From NCBI GenBank assembly GCA_946479115.1, contig CAMLED010000037.1, forward strand, positions 1 to 8,506: a stretch of 8,506 bases of DNA, given 5' to 3'. Below the pieces are notes generated by a model that saw only the letters and a program-made list of their open reading frames with translations, searched no databases and had not been told where the DNA came from. Made by a program: the position numbers and the translations under genes. How positions within the stretch are numbered: the first letter of the stretch is position 1; every line of letters begins with the position of its first letter. Source of the DNA: an uncultured Candidatus Saccharibacteria bacterium (GTDB taxonomy: Bacteria; Patescibacteria; Saccharimonadia; Saccharimonadales; UBA6022). This document shows positions 1 to 6,552 of this stretch, piece after piece.

Positions 1-674
1 CTGGGTTGTCTGCTGCACAGCAAATTCCGTATCAAACAGAACAATCGGCTTGGGTCCAAGATGGTCAGTTCCATTACGCTGGTCAATCTCTATGTTCAGT
101 TGAGGCTTTGAGGCTGCCTGGCCGCCATAATCAGGACAATGCCTGTGCGGCCATTACGGCTGTAATGGCTCTCGACACTACGGTGACACCAGAGGCTGTT
201 GAAATGGGACTAAGTTCATTCACGGGTCTTCCGCACCGCCTAAAGTTTGTACGCGAAGTTCAAGGAGTTTCCTATTTCGACGATAGCATAGCCACCACTC
301 CAGGTAGCGCGATTGCGGCCATTCATGCATTTGATGCACCAAAAGTACTTATTCTCGGTGGGTCTGATAAGGGTGCTGATTACAGCGGGTTGGTTAACGA
401 GATTATGAATAGCCCGTCAGTGCGTGCAATTATTGCTGTTGGAAAAACAGGTGGCCAGATCGCAGAACTATTACGTACCCAGGGTGCTGCTGTTGCGTTG
501 CAGCGCGTGGATTCAACTGACATGTCTGATTTTGTCCAAGCGGCCAAAGACCATGCGCAGCCGGGCGATGTTGTTGTTCTCAGTCCTGCTAGCGCTAGTT
601 TTGATATGTTTAAAAATTATAGTGACCGCGGTGATCAGTTTATTAGTACTGTCGAGAAACTCGAGGATCAATAA
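1..674 (+). CDS. murD: UDP-N-acetylmuramoyl-L-alanine--D-glutamate ligase MurD, C-terminal part (5' truncated by window edge)
   Basis: This cytoplasmic ATP-dependent ligase adds D-glutamate to UDP-MurNAc-L-Ala in peptidoglycan precursor synthesis. About 223 residues are visible, covering the end of the central ATPase domain and the whole C-terminal ligase domain; the family is usually about 450 residues. Visible motifs are GRHNQDNACAA (end of the central domain), GLPHR followed by YFDDSIATTP, LILGGSDKGADYS, and the C-terminal LSPASASFDMFKNYSDRGD. By comparison with E. coli MurD, the D-Glu-contacting Lys348 and Ser415 have counterparts in DKG and in the last Ser of SPASAS. The Lys of the E. 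coli DSK motif is Ile here (DDSIATT), a variant I believe other MurD proteins also show. The frame is open to the left edge; a TTG at position 6 is not a credible start for this domain. It ends in TAA two bases before the prfB start, so the two are probably cotranscribed. Confidence 0.93.
   Translation, partial: GLSAAQQIPYQTEQSAWVQDGQFHYAGQSLCSVEALRLPGRHNQDNACAAITAVMALDTTVTPEAVEMGLSSFTGLPHRLKFVREVQGVSYFDDSIATTPGSAIAAIHAFDAPKVLILGGSDKGADYSGLVNEIMNSPSVRAIIAVGKTGGQIAELLRTQGAAVALQRVDSTDMSDFVQAAKDHAQPGDVVVLSPASASFDMFKNYSDRGDQFISTVEKLEDQ
663..666 (+). promoter_or_regulatory. Shine-Dalgarno for prfB, inside murD
   Basis: GAGG lies in the last codons of murD, 10 nt before the GTG at 677. It supports the GTG start and translation coupled to murD. 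Confidence 0.5.
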
Positions 675-676
675 TT

Positions 677-1762
677 GTGCAGCCGCTACTGAAACGACTT
701 GATGTACTTCGTGATTCAATTACGACCGCTTACGACCAGTTAGCGATTGATAGTAAAACCACGCAGCTCGCAGCGGTCGAAACGGAGCTAACGTCACCTG
801 AGATTTGGAATAATCCTGCCTATGCTCAGGAGAAGAGCAAACAGGTTGCTGCTCTGCAATCTATGGTTGAGCCTTGGCATGTTTTACGTAGCCAAGCTGA
901 TGATATGCGTGAATTGATGGAACTCGGTGACGATAGTCTTCTGAGTGAATTTGAAACGCAACTTAGTGCCCTGGAAATCGAACTGGCGGAGCGCAAAAAA
1001 GAACTGCTCTTTAGTGGGCAGTACGATGACCATAACGCGATTATTCGTCTGAGTGCAGGCGCTGGTGGCACTGATGCTCAGGACTGGACCGAGATGCTGG
1101 AGCGTATGTATTTACGCTGGGCTGAAAAAGCCGGTATGCAGACTACTATTGTTGAGCGTTCGGCGGCTGATGAAGCCGGTATTAAAAGTAGCGTCATTGA
1201 GGTCTCTGGGCCCTATGCCTACGGCAAGCTTCGTTCAGAGAACGGTGTGCATCGCCTCGTTCGCCTTAGCCCGTTTAACAGTGATAATTTACGCCAAACA
1301 AGCTTTGCACTCGTTGATATCTTGCCGCAAATTGATACACCCGATGAAGTTGCGATCGATGATAAGGATCTCAAAATTGACGTCTACCGCGCTGGTGGCC
1401 ACGGTGGCCAGTCGGTCAATACGACCGATAGCGCCGTTCGTGTAACACACATCCCGACGGGTATAGTGGTGGCGATTCAAAATGAACGTTCGCAGTTACA
1501 GAACAAAGAAACGGCTATGAAAATCTTACGCTCAAAATTAGCACAGTTGCAGCTTGAGCAGCATGCTGAAAATATCAGCGACCTGCAGGCGAACGAATCG
1601 GCTAGCTGGGGAAGTCAGATTCGTAATTATGTCCTCCACCCATACACGATGGTTAAAGACACTCGTACCAAGCACGAAGATCGCGACGCCAGTGGCGTAC
1701 TTGATGGCAAAATTGACGGTTTTATTGAAGCCTACCTTGAGGCAAATCTGAGCAACGACTAG
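677..1762 (+). CDS. prfB: Peptide chain release factor 2 (RF2), uninterrupted frame
   Basis: This class I release factor reads UAA and UGA in the ribosomal A site and triggers peptidyl-tRNA hydrolysis. The 361-residue length matches the family (E. coli 365). The codon-recognition tripeptide is SPF at residues 198-200, which specifies RF2 rather than RF1 (PxT). The catalytic loop is GGHGGQSVN with GGQ at 243-245, whose Gln is normally methylated by PrmC. The N-terminal helical domain occupies about residues 1-110. The GTG start is supported by a GAGG at 663-666 inside the end of murD, 10 nt upstream. The N-terminus aligns through the segment where many prfB genes carry a CUU-UGA +1 frameshift, and here the frame is continuous, so that autoregulation is absent. 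The stop is TAG. UGA ends ftsE next door, consistent with RF2 being needed and the code being standard. Confidence 0.97.
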   Translation: MQPLLKRLDVLRDSITTAYDQLAIDSKTTQLAAVETELTSPEIWNNPAYAQEKSKQVAALQSMVEPWHVLRSQADDMRELMELGDDSLLSEFETQLSALEIELAERKKELLFSGQYDDHNAIIRLSAGAGGTDAQDWTEMLERMYLRWAEKAGMQTTIVERSAADEAGIKSSVIEVSGPYAYGKLRSENGVHRLVRLSPFNSDNLRQTSFALVDILPQIDTPDEVAIDDKDLKIDVYRAGGHGGQSVNTTDSAVRVTHIPTGIVVAIQNERSQLQNKETAMKILRSKLAQLQLEQHAENISDLQANESASWGSQIRNYVLHPYTMVKDTRTKHEDRDASGVLDGKIDGFIEAYLEANLSND

Positions 1763-1789
1763 GCTGTGTATAAGTAGTAGGTGAGACCG

Positions 1790-1817
1790 TTTGCGTCCGT
1801 CCTTCTTATGCTATAAT
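1790..1817 (+). promoter_or_regulatory. Extended -10 promoter for ftsE, probably giving a leaderless or near-leaderless mRNA
   Basis: A perfect TATAAT stands at 1812-1817, preceded by TG at 1809-1810 with one base between (extended -10, TGcTATAAT). A weak -35 (TTGCG within 1791-1795) lies about 15-16 nt upstream. A start site about 7 nt after the -10 would fall near 1824-1825, only 3-4 nt before the ftsE ATG at 1828. No Shine-Dalgarno exists in between (ACTAAAGTA), which fits leaderless translation. The match is seen directly; the transcript start is inferred. Confidence 0.65.
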
Positions 1818-1827
1818 AACTAAAGTA

Positions 1828-2511
1828 ATGATTCTATTAGATCGCGTCACCAAGTCGTACGGTAAAGATTTAAAACCGGCACTGAACCGAATTAGCCTTC
1901 ACGTTGAGCCAAAAGAGTTTGTCATCTTGGTGGGAACCAGTGGTGCGGGCAAGACAACGCTACTGCGTTTGTTAACCCGTGAGGAAAAACCAACCAGCGG
2001 CAAAATTGTTGTCGGTGGCATCGACTATGACACCCTAAAAGACAAACATATTCCGCTACTGCGCCGCAAAATTGGCGTCGTTTTCCAGGACTTTAAACTG
2101 TTGCCGCAGCGCACAGTGTTTGAGAATATCGCTTTTGCACTGGAAATTGCGGGTATGACTAACCGTGAAATTAAAAACACCGTACCAAAGGTAATTGAAC
2201 TCGTTGGACTCGTTGGTAAAGAAAAGAACTTTCCGCATCAGTTATCAGGTGGTGAACGCCAGCGTGTTGCCATTGCCCGTGCGGTAGTACGTCAGCCAAA
2301 GATTTTGATCGCCGATGAGCCAACCGGTAACCTCGATCCAAAACACAGCTGGGATATCGTGCGTCTTCTCGAAAAGATTAACAAGTACGGCACGACAGTT
2401 CTCCTGACTACGCACAACGTTGAAATCGTGAATAAATTAAAACGCCGCGTCGTGACTCTAGAGCACGGTAAAATCAGCAGCGATCAAGCAGAGGGGAGCT
2501 ACAAACAATGA
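1828..2511 (+). CDS. ftsE: Cell-division ABC transporter ATP-binding protein FtsE
   Basis: This is the cytoplasmic ATPase of the FtsEX complex, which does not transport a substrate but transmits ATP-driven conformational change through FtsX to extracytoplasmic murein hydrolases during division or elongation. The 227 residues equal the family length. All ABC motifs are intact: Walker A GTSGAGKT at 36-43, Q-loop VVFQDFKLL with Gln87, signature LSGGE at 139-143, Walker B ILIADEP at 159-165 with Glu164, and the H-loop His196 in LLTTHN. FVILVGTSGAGKTTLLRLL and EPTGNLDP are typical of FtsE. The start follows an extended -10 box directly and has no Shine-Dalgarno. The TGA stop overlaps the ftsX ATG by 4 nt (ATGA), so the two subunits are translationally coupled. 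Confidence 0.96.
   Translation: MILLDRVTKSYGKDLKPALNRISLHVEPKEFVILVGTSGAGKTTLLRLLTREEKPTSGKIVVGGIDYDTLKDKHIPLLRRKIGVVFQDFKLLPQRTVFENIAFALEIAGMTNREIKNTVPKVIELVGLVGKEKNFPHQLSGGERQRVAIARAVVRQPKILIADEPTGNLDPKHSWDIVRLLEKINKYGTTVLLTTHNVEIVNKLKRRVVTLEHGKISSDQAEGSYKQ
2491..2498 (+). promoter_or_regulatory. Strong Shine-Dalgarno for ftsX within the ftsE 3' end
   Basis: GAGGGGAG ends 9 nt before the ftsX ATG at 2508. It contrasts with the absence of any Shine-Dalgarno before ftsE and fixes the ftsX start at the ATGA overlap. Confidence 0.7.
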
Positions 2512-3488
2512 GCAAACGAAAACTAGACGCCAAGGCGTTTGCTCAACAAAAGCGCAACCGACGCCAATGGCTTACCTTTGTTCGCATGTGCCGTTATGGT
2601 GTAAATAACTTTAGTCGTAACGCATGGCTAACGATTGCCGCAACTGCAGTGATGACAATTACATTGCTGGTGGTGTTTACGACACTCGCAGCGCGTAATG
2701 TCCTGCTCGATACAGTGAGTGTGATTCGTGATAACGTCGATATGTCAATTTATGTTGAGACTGACATCAGTGACGGTGATGTTAAAAAGATCGAATCGGG
2801 TCTGAAAAACCTCAGCACTGTCAAAGCAGTCGATTACATTAGCCCTAAAGAGGCACGTGATAACTTTGCAAAGGCCAATAATGGCGATGCCGGTGTTCTT
2901 AACGCGCTCAACGAGGCAACCAATCGTTTTCCTGGAACATTCCGCGTTAAATTGACCGATATTAACGACACGACTCAATTGCAGGCATTCGTAAAAGATA
3001 ATGATACCGTCAAAGCCAATATTGACCCGAATCGCAAACCGTCATTTGCTGGTGAGCGTAAATCAGCGATCGCCAGTATTGGCCGCTGGATAGGCTTTGC
3101 CGAGAAAGCAGGGCTTGTGGCAAGTATTGTCTTTGTCGCCATCTCATCGCTCATCGTGTTTAATACAATCCGCATGGCTATTTTTAACCGCAAGGACGAA
3201 ATTCAGATGATGAAGCTCATTGGTGCCGATGGAAGCTTTATTCGTGGCCCATTCCTGGTTGAAGCTGTCGTTTATGGATTTATTGCCGCTGTTGTTGCAA
3301 CCGTACTAGGTGTAATATTACTACAGGCCTCTAGTGACAAACTGCTCAGTTATGGTGTCAGTGTCCAGAGCACGCTTGAACTCACAACAACTTACATCGG
3401 TTTTGTTGTTCTTGGAATGATCCTTCTTGGCGGCCTCATTGGCGTCATCTCCTCACTGCTTGCAACACGACGATATTTAAAGATTTAA
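2508..3488 (+). CDS. ftsX: Cell-division membrane protein FtsX (FtsE partner)
   Basis: This is the integral membrane subunit of FtsEX; its extracellular loop binds and activates the coiled-coil region of a peptidoglycan hydrolase. The protein has 326 residues and the FtsX topology: a basic cytoplasmic N-terminus (SKRKLDAKAFAQQKRNRRQ), TM1 at about 40-62, a large extracellular domain at about 65-198, then TM2 at about 201-221, TM3 at about 251-273 and TM4 at about 295-318. The extracellular domain carries the FtsX pattern MSIYVETDISDGDVKKIESGLKN-like, beginning near residue 79, with YISPKEA near 110. The cytoplasmic motif FNRKDEIQMMKLIGADGSFIR after TM2 is the conserved FtsX coupling region that contacts FtsE. 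The gene begins inside the ftsE stop codon and is followed after 44 nt by a putative FtsEX-controlled hydrolase. Confidence 0.95.
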   Translation: MSKRKLDAKAFAQQKRNRRQWLTFVRMCRYGVNNFSRNAWLTIAATAVMTITLLVVFTTLAARNVLLDTVSVIRDNVDMSIYVETDISDGDVKKIESGLKNLSTVKAVDYISPKEARDNFAKANNGDAGVLNALNEATNRFPGTFRVKLTDINDTTQLQAFVKDNDTVKANIDPNRKPSFAGERKSAIASIGRWIGFAEKAGLVASIVFVAISSLIVFNTIRMAIFNRKDEIQMMKLIGADGSFIRGPFLVEAVVYGFIAAVVATVLGVILLQASSDKLLSYGVSVQSTLELTTTYIGFVVLGMILLGGLIGVISSLLATRRYLKI

Positions 3489-3517
3489 TACTTTTAACAG
3501 ATAAAACATAGATTGAC

Positions 3518-3523
3518 AAGGAG
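3518..3523 (+). promoter_or_regulatory. Consensus Shine-Dalgarno for the CHAP hydrolase gene
   Basis: AAGGAG lies 9 nt before the ATG at 3533 and supports that start over the next in-frame ATG at 3551. I see no convincing -10 box in the 44-nt gap after ftsX, so readthrough from the ftsE promoter is the simplest expression route. Confidence 0.7.
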
Positions 3524-3532
3524 ATACTGCTT

Positions 3533-4765
3533 ATGCTAGGATTGAAAGTAATGAAGCAACGGTCCGCCACACCAGTTACGTCAGGGTTACTCACCAAGTT
3601 TGCGCTTGTTGCCACTGCTGTCGTTATGAGTGTTGCGACGCCTCTTGCATTGATGCCAAAGGTACATGCTGATCCATTCGACGATCAAATTAATGCCTTG
3701 CAGTCGAAGATTAATCAATATAAACAGCAGGCCGGGGCATTGCAGGTTCAAATTGGTAATTTGCAGGCGGCTGTTAATGAACTTGAGGTTCAAAAGAATA
3801 TTATTCAGACACAAATTGATCTGAACCAGACCAAGTTTGATAAATTGCAACAAGACATCAAAGTCGCTGAGCAAAAAATCGCAGACAGCAAAGAGGCTTT
3901 AGGTGTTGTTCTCGCTGATCGATATGTTGGTGATAGCGTCTCGCCACTTGAAATGCTTGCGAGTAGTAAAAATATCAGTGAATACGTCGACAAGCAATCG
4001 CTTCAGGCTTCGCAAAGTGATCAACTACAGGTAATTATCAAAGATATCAATGAGCAAAAAGCAAAGCTTAGCAAGGCAAAAGCCGATGTTGAAGCGGTGC
4101 TCGCAGATCAAACGGTGCAACGAAATGCTCTTGTTGCCAATCAGCAGCAACAGCAAGTATTGCTTGATCAGACCAAGGGTGAAGAAGCGGCGTACCAGTC
4201 ATTAATTGGTGCAGCGCAGCAGCAAATGTCAGACGCATCAGCTCGACAGGCAGCCTACTACCGTAGCTTGCTCAGTGGTCCTGGCGGTGGACAATCTGGT
4301 GTTGTCGGTAGTTTCCAGTACACTAACTGGAGCGGTAATCTTGGCGCCTGTGGCGGTGGGTACGGTTATAGTCCTGTGCAAGGTCGCAACTATTGTAGCT
4401 TTGGTCACGATGCGATTATCGATGAATGGCAATTATATAACCGAGAATGCGTGAGCTATGTTGCTTGGGCGTTGCAATATCGTTTTGGCAAGCAAGTTAA
4501 CGGTTTCCGCGGTCAAGGTAATGCGATGGACTGGCCACGTAGCGCGCCTGCTTACAGTGGGGCATACCGCGTCTATAGCCCACAGCCTGGTGATGTCGTT
4601 GTCTTGCCGGCTTCAGGTAACTTCGCTCCAATCGGTCACGTGATGATTGTCGAATCGGTGAACGGCGAGTGGATGCACGTTAGCCAGTACAACTTCTACG
4701 GTACTGGTCAGTACAGCACGATGGACGTCAAAAACTCTGGTGTTGTCTTGCTACGATTCCCATAA
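3533..4765 (+). CDS. Secreted coiled-coil / CHAP-domain peptidoglycan hydrolase, PcsB-like (putative FtsEX effector)
   Basis: This is a predicted exported cysteine amidase/endopeptidase acting on peptidoglycan. Of its 410 residues, 1-46 look like a signal peptide (basic start, hydrophobic core at about 22-41, AxA-type site VHA|DP after residue 46). Residues about 48-245 are heptad-rich coiled coil with many Gln, Lys, Leu and Ile. A Gly/Ser linker (SGPGGGQSGVVGS) leads to a CHAP domain at about 262-410. The likely nucleophile is Cys306 in NRECVSYVAWAL and the base His369 in APIGHVMIVES; the polar residue may be Asn387 in HVSQYNF. Signal peptide, coiled coil, linker and C-terminal CHAP is the architecture of Streptococcus PcsB, which FtsEX regulates. 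The position directly after ftsX supports that pairing. The cleaved bond cannot be told from sequence; an NlpC/P60 assignment is less likely given the GHV and CVxYVAW patterns. Confidence 0.88.
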   Translation: MLGLKVMKQRSATPVTSGLLTKFALVATAVVMSVATPLALMPKVHADPFDDQINALQSKINQYKQQAGALQVQIGNLQAAVNELEVQKNIIQTQIDLNQTKFDKLQQDIKVAEQKIADSKEALGVVLADRYVGDSVSPLEMLASSKNISEYVDKQSLQASQSDQLQVIIKDINEQKAKLSKAKADVEAVLADQTVQRNALVANQQQQQVLLDQTKGEEAAYQSLIGAAQQQMSDASARQAAYYRSLLSGPGGGQSGVVGSFQYTNWSGNLGACGGGYGYSPVQGRNYCSFGHDAIIDEWQLYNRECVSYVAWALQYRFGKQVNGFRGQGNAMDWPRSAPAYSGAYRVYSPQPGDVVVLPASGNFAPIGHVMIVESVNGEWMHVSQYNFYGTGQYSTMDVKNSGVVLLRFP

Positions 4766-4789
4766 CCCTTGATGATGTGATTATGGCTT

Positions 4790-4822
4790 TTATAGCGCAC
4801 CTCTCCAAAGAGTGCGCTATAA
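4790..4822 (+). repeat. Perfect 11-bp inverted repeat overlapping the ctp -10 box
   Basis: TTATAGCGCAC (4790-4800) is followed by an 11-nt spacer and then by its exact reverse complement GTGCGCTATAA (4812-4822). The spacer can add a short CTCT/AGAG pairing. There is no T-tract after it on either strand, so it is a poor intrinsic terminator. The right arm contains most of a TATAAT at 4818-4823, so a dyad operator or an RNA hairpin for the upstream transcript are both possible. Confidence 0.75.
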
Positions 4823-4823
4823 T
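4818..4823 (+). promoter_or_regulatory. -10 box candidate for the S41 protease gene
   Basis: A perfect TATAAT would start transcription near 4830, leaving a leader of about 36 nt to the preferred GTG start. No good -35 is visible at the expected place, which is taken up by the left arm of the inverted repeat; an activator or relaxed promoter is possible. Confidence 0.5.
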
Positions 4824-4853
4824 TATAAGCAGTATCGTTATCATAAATAAAAC

Positions 4854-4859
4854 AGGGGA
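4854..4859 (+). promoter_or_regulatory. Shine-Dalgarno that favours the GTG start of ctp
   Basis: AGGGGA abuts the ATG at 4860 with no room for initiation, but stands 7 nt (counted from its last G) before the in-frame GTG at 4866. It therefore argues for the later start. Confidence 0.55.
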
Positions 4860-4865
4860 ATGTCC

Positions 4866-6089
4866 GTGTCATCCAACCAACAATCTATGGCGACGCCACT
4901 TGAGCGCTCGACCACCGGTATATCTAAGAACATTTATTTCCTGACTATTGCCGTCGTTGCAGTTATTAGCTTTGTCGCAGGAACGCGAGGAAATGAAATT
5001 ATGGGTGCGATCGCGCCCGTGCTTGGTTTCAAAGTCGAGACAGGTACGCTCAACCTTTCAACGGTCCAAAAGGCTTACCAAGAGCTCAAAGCTAACTATG
5101 ATGGTCAACTGGACGAGTCAAAGCTAATTGACGGCGCTAGCCGTGGCATGGTTGCCGCAGCAGGCGACCAGTACACGGTCTTTATGGACGCCAAAGAAGC
5201 TTCAGATTTTAATAATGATCTTTCAGGAAAAATCGGTGGTGGTATTGGCGCAGAAGTAGGAACCCGTAATGATCAGCCGACTATTATTCGCGTTATCGAG
5301 GGTAATCCAGCCGCTAAAGCCGGTTTGATGGCTGGCGACATCATCGTCGGCATTAACGGCGAGTCAACGAGTGATTGGACTGTCTCAAAAACCGTCGACA
5401 AAATCAGGGGTGAGGTCGATACGACCGTAAAGGTATCGGTTGTACGTAACAATGAGCCTAAAGAATTTACAATTACCCGTGCTATTGTTAATAACCCAAG
5501 TATTCAAACCTCTGTGGCAAATGGCGTTGGCATTTTAACTATCTCTCGCTTTGATAGTGAAACGTCAGACTTAGCCCGCCAAGCGGCACAAAGCTTTAAA
5601 CAGCAAAATGTGCGTGCCGTAATTCTTGATCTTCGTGGTAATGGCGGTGGGTATCTGACTGCTGCACAGGACGTGGCTGGACTATGGTTGAAAGACCAGG
5701 TTGTCGTGTCAGAACGTGTAAACGGTAAAGTAACCGAAGAATTAAAATCAGGCGGTGATCCAATCCTTGCAGGTTTACCAACTGTTGTCCTTGTTAACGC
5801 CAGTAGTGCGAGTGCCAGCGAAATTGTGGCTGGTGCGCTGCAAGACCATAAAGCGGCCACACTTGTGGGTGAAAAGACATTCGGCAAGGGAACTGTCCAA
5901 AAAGTGATTGATCTTGGTGCCGGTACGATCCTTAAGGTAACAGTGGCACGTTGGTATACGCCAAATGGTAAAAATATTACCAAAGAAGGTATTGCCCCTG
6001 ATCAGGCAGTCGAACTGAAGGCCGAAGATGTTAACGCCGGCAAAGATCCACAGCTAGATGCCGCTAAGAAACAATTAGGAGTAAACTAA
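4866..6089 (+). CDS. ctp: Membrane-anchored carboxyl-terminal processing protease, S41 family (PDZ domain)
   Basis: This is a serine protease that cleaves envelope proteins near their C-termini, with the PDZ domain recognising the tail. From the GTG start it has 407 residues: a short cytoplasmic N-terminus, one membrane segment (IYFLTIAVVAVISFVAG, about 23-39), a helical region, a PDZ domain at about 120-200 with GGGIGAEV and PAAKAGLMAGDIIVGINGE, and the S41 core. Counted from the ATG at 4860, the catalytic Ser is residue 318 in SSASASEIVAGAL, Lys is 343 in TFGKGTVQ and Gln is 347. The 25- and 4-residue spacings match the Ser/Lys/Gln triad of CtpA. I prefer GTG 4866 because AGGGG at 4854-4858 is 7 nt from it but only 1 nt from the ATG at 4860, which would add two residues. 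The location after an FtsEX/PcsB-type block suggests a role in cell-wall hydrolase or envelope protein turnover. Confidence 0.93.
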   Translation: MSSNQQSMATPLERSTTGISKNIYFLTIAVVAVISFVAGTRGNEIMGAIAPVLGFKVETGTLNLSTVQKAYQELKANYDGQLDESKLIDGASRGMVAAAGDQYTVFMDAKEASDFNNDLSGKIGGGIGAEVGTRNDQPTIIRVIEGNPAAKAGLMAGDIIVGINGESTSDWTVSKTVDKIRGEVDTTVKVSVVRNNEPKEFTITRAIVNNPSIQTSVANGVGILTISRFDSETSDLARQAAQSFKQQNVRAVILDLRGNGGGYLTAAQDVAGLWLKDQVVVSERVNGKVTEELKSGGDPILAGLPTVVLVNASSASASEIVAGALQDHKAATLVGEKTFGKGTVQKVIDLGAGTILKVTVARWYTPNGKNITKEGIAPDQAVELKAEDVNAGKDPQLDAAKKQLGVN

Positions 6090-6108
6090 GACGCGTCTAA
6101 AGCCGTAG

Positions 6109-6137
6109 TTGTGCTTTTAATCGGTTCTTAGTACTAT
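6109..6137 (+). promoter_or_regulatory. Weak promoter candidate upstream of the receiver gene
   Basis: TTGTGC (6109-6114) and TACTAT (6132-6137) are separated by exactly 17 nt. Transcription would begin near 6144, within or after the AGGA at 6140-6143, so the promoter and the Shine-Dalgarno compete for the same bases. Either the mRNA is near-leaderless or the gene is read from the ctp transcript. Confidence 0.3.
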
Positions 6138-6147
6138 AGAGGAAGAT

Positions 6148-6531
6148 ATGGATACAAAGAAAAAAATACTACTTGTCGAAGATGATGTTGCCCTCGCTGC
6201 CGTTTATAAATCACGTTTAGAACTAGAAGGTTTTGATATCCGTGAAGTGAACAACGGTGAAGAGGCACTATCTGCTGCTCTTGAATACAAACCTGATCTG
6301 ATCTTGCTCGATGCAATGATGCCAAAGATTAGCGGCTTTGATGTCCTCGACATCCTCCGTAACACTCCTGAAACTGCGCATATTCGCATTATTATGCTGA
6401 CCGCACTTAGCCAGCCAAAAGATAAAGAACGTGCCGAAGCGCTTGGCGTTGATGATTACCTCGTAAAATCACAGGTCGTTATTGGTGACGTCGTTGAACG
6501 CGTTAAACACCATCTTGGTCTAACTGTTTAG
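6148..6531 (+). CDS. Stand-alone receiver-domain response regulator (CheY-like)
   Basis: This is a single phospho-acceptor domain of 127 residues with no output domain. All key residues are present: the acidic pair Glu11/Asp12 with Asp13 in LLVEDDVAL, phospho-acceptor Asp55 in LILLDAMMP, the switch Thr85 in IIMLTAL, and Lys107 in DDYLVKSQ. Such proteins pass a phosphoryl signal to a partner protein or act in a phosphorelay rather than binding DNA. No histidine kinase or phosphotransferase is encoded in this window, so its kinase is elsewhere. The start is supported by GAGGAAG at 6139-6145, close to the ATG. It lies 58 nt after ctp and just before a strong terminator, so it may be the last gene of the cell-wall transcription unit or have its own weak promoter. 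Confidence 0.93.
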   Translation: MDTKKKILLVEDDVALAAVYKSRLELEGFDIREVNNGEEALSAALEYKPDLILLDAMMPKISGFDVLDILRNTPETAHIRIIMLTALSQPKDKERAEALGVDDYLVKSQVVIGDVVERVKHHLGLTV

Positions 6532-6552
6532 TTCTATATAACTGCAATTCAT

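Noticed and set aside
6..8. TTG at position 6 as the start of a 222-residue gene
   Set aside because: The protein aligns with the inside of MurD and the frame is open to the window edge, so this is an internal Leu codon of a truncated gene.
1053..1445. 130-residue open frame on the plus strand inside prfB
   Set aside because: It is in a different frame across the conserved RF2 catalytic region and has no ribosome site or recognisable sequence.
1763..1827. Terminator between prfB and ftsE
   Set aside because: No stem with a following T-run is visible, so readthrough from prfB into ftsE remains possible alongside the ftsE promoter.
3513..3518. Perfect TTGACA before the CHAP hydrolase gene
   Set aside because: A partner -10 would fall at about 3536, inside the coding region, where no TATAAT-like hexamer is present; the bases mostly overlap the Shine-Dalgarno region.
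5504..5983. 159-residue open frame on the minus strand
   Set aside because: It lies wholly within the S41 protease core on the other strand, has no ribosome site or recognisable product, and is a shadow of ctp.
6096..6120. Possible terminator after ctp (TAAAGC ... GCTTTTA)
   Set aside because: Only about 5-6 bp of AT-rich stem with a 9-nt loop and no following T-tract; too weak to call.
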